A stretch of DNA of 64,000 bases, from assembly GCA_016124495.1 (NCBI GenBank), contig WGNP01000015.1, positions 1-64,000 on the forward strand, in the 5' to 3' direction. A program made the position numbers and the translations under genes. The notes below the pieces were generated by a model. It did no database searches and was not told where the DNA came from. It was given only the letters and a program-made list of their open reading frames with translations. Below are positions 62,878 to 64,000 of this stretch, piece by piece (position 1 is the first letter of the stretch; every line of letters begins with the position of its first letter). This DNA is from Hyphomonas sp. (GTDB taxonomy: Bacteria; Pseudomonadota; Alphaproteobacteria; Caulobacterales; Hyphomonadaceae).

Positions 62878-64000
62878 TCAGGCCGCTGTCTCGGCGTTGC
62901 CTGCGCTCATGCGTTCAATCAGCAGGCTCTCCCAGGTCGACTGCGAACCCAATGCCAGCGCAAGGGCATTGGACCGGCGGTAGAACAGGTGGCAGTCAAA
63001 TGCCCAGGTGAAACCCATGCCGCCGTGGACCTGAATGTTGTTCTTGGCGCAGTGCTGGAACGCGGTCGTCGCAGAGACCCGCGCCGTCGCTGCCGCAACG
63101 GGCAGCTCCGCCGCGCCAGAAACCAGCGCCCAGGCGCCATAGTAACAGTTTGAGCGAGCCAGCGTAGCAGACACGTACATGTCTGCAAGAATGTGCTTGA
63201 TGGCCTGGAACGAGCCGATGGGACGGCCGAACGCCATCCGCTCCAGCGCATAGTCGCGTGCCATTTCGAGGGCGCGGTCAGCGCCGCCCAGCTGTTCGAA
63301 CGCCATCAGCACGGCGGCGCGGTCCAGAACCTGCGAGGCGATGTGCCAGCCGTCGCCTTTTGTGCCGAGGAGTTCGGCAGGTGCGCGGTCGAACACGAGA
63401 CGAGCCTGGCCGCGGGTCGGATCAATCGACTCCAGCGCCTCCCGGCGCACACCGGCAGCCGCAAGCTCAACAAGGTAGAGCGAGAGCCTGCCCTGCTCAT
63501 CCCGCGCCGCGACAACGGCAAGATCGGCCACGTCACCATCCGCCACCGGAAACTTGACGCCGGTCAGCTTGCCACCTTCGACCCTGGCCGAAATCCGTGC
63601 CGGCGTCGTGCGGCCCTGGCCTTCGCTCATGGCGAACGTACCGATGGATCCGCCGGCCGCGAGCCTGGGGAGCCAGAGGGCTTTCTGCCTGGGAGTGCCG
63701 GCCTGGATCAGGAACTCAGCGGCAAGATAGATCGACGAAGAAACCGGGACCGGCGCCAGTGCCCGGCCGAGTTCTTCCGCCACCACGCAAAGTTCAAGGT
63801 GCGTCAGGCCTGAGCCGCCAAATTCCTCGGGGATAGCCGCGCCCAGCACCCCCATTTCCGCCAGACCGCGATAAAGCCCCTTGTCATAGCTCTCCGGCCC
63901 CTCCAGGACCGCGCGGACAGCCGAAGACGGGCACTTTTCGCCCAGAAACCGGCGTATCTGATCACGCAGCTGCTTCTGCTCATCCGAGAAATCAAGGTTC
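62878..64000 (-). CDS. Acyl-CoA dehydrogenase, second partner (partial, cut by window edge)
   Basis: The frame is open from 62878 to the window end and begins inside LDFSDEQKQLRDQIRRFLGE, near the true N terminus of the family, so only a few codons are missing. MGVLGAAIPEEFGGSGL, QVLDRAAVLMAFEQLGGADRALEMARDYALERMAFGRPIGSFQAIKH (split at the FAD-binding loop) and IQVHGGMGFTWAFDCHLFYRRS are family motifs. A smaller, divergent dehydrogenase of this kind next to a larger one is typical of heteromeric enzymes for steroid side chains or branched acyl-CoA. Confidence 0.92.
   Translation of the reverse strand, partial: NLDFSDEQKQLRDQIRRFLGEKCPSSAVRAVLEGPESYDKGLYRGLAEMGVLGAAIPEEFGGSGLTHLELCVVAEELGRALAPVPVSSSIYLAAEFLIQAGTPRQKALWLPRLAAGGSIGTFAMSEGQGRTTPARISARVEGGKLTGVKFPVADGDVADLAVVAARDEQGRLSLYLVELAAAGVRREALESIDPTRGQARLVFDRAPAELLGTKGDGWHIASQVLDRAAVLMAFEQLGGADRALEMARDYALERMAFGRPIGSFQAIKHILADMYVSATLARSNCYYGAWALVSGAAELPVAAATARVSATTAFQHCAKNNIQVHGGMGFTWAFDCHLFYRRSNALALALGSQSTWESLLIERMSAGNAETAA

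Overview
The window is GC-rich, gene-dense chromosomal DNA of an alphaproteobacterium. The order pcm-like methyltransferase, tolC, popZ (DUF2497), valS, the many small envelope lipoproteins, and a divergent GDSL esterase/ybbA/ybbP locus point to a Caulobacterales or Hyphomonadaceae-like (dimorphic, marine-type) organism. That assignment is inference from gene content, not a search result.

Layout. 1-4.3 kb: a decayed patch (PolX C-terminal remnant, about 1 kb without a credible gene) around an M48 lipoprotein protease, a small lipoprotein and a membrane protein with bactofilin-like repeats. 4.3-10.5 kb: an accessory island with two hipBA-type loci, a Fic protein that carries its own winged-helix domain, and remnants of a host-attachment protein and a phage-type integrase. 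Both hipBA upstream regions share a TGACTTA/TAAGTCA motif, and the second hipB is frameshifted at a run of nine C. 10.7-22.5 kb: core region with an NADP-dependent MDR reductase, tRNA-Asn, tRNA-Cys, pcm-like, tolC, popZ, valS, a lipoprotein isoaspartyl peptidase, ilvD, a DUF3137 protein and a small exported protein. 22.5-29.2 kb: an SdsA-type alkylsulfatase, an alpha/beta hydrolase, a hydrolase/flavin-reductase fusion, a GGDEF remnant, a GST and an AraC regulator. 29.4-38.7 kb: an outer membrane beta-barrel protein and an uptake/processing group, made of a TonB-dependent receptor, a secreted TolB-propeller amidohydrolase and a divergent PepSY membrane protein, followed by an HSL-type esterase and a PaiB-like FMN protein. 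38.8-45.6 kb: a P5C dehydrogenase, katG, an aldehyde dehydrogenase and a serine hydrolase. 45.7-51.1 kb: one tightly packed operon (LysM-like mini-protein, unknown mini-protein, N-acyl-D-amino-acid deacylase family amidohydrolase, epoxide-hydrolase-like protein, FAD oxidoreductase, TetR) with a TGACG-CAG-CGTCA palindrome in its promoter. 51-54.4 kb: LOG-family protein, DUF302, universal stress protein, small cytochrome c and a broken Crp/Fnr gene. 54.4-59.3 kb: GDSL esterase divergent from ybbA-ybbP, then entericidin and DUF1328 mini-proteins. 59.9-64 kb: an acyl-CoA synthetase converging on two acyl-CoA dehydrogenases, the second cut by the window edge.

The strongest leads for something not yet described are the toxin-antitoxin island with shared upstream motifs and a possibly switchable antitoxin, the TonB-receptor/propeller-amidohydrolase/PepSY group, the alpha/beta-hydrolase/flavin-reductase fusion, and the TetR-linked hydrolase/oxidase operon. 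No CRISPR array, rRNA, intact prophage or complete insertion sequence was seen.
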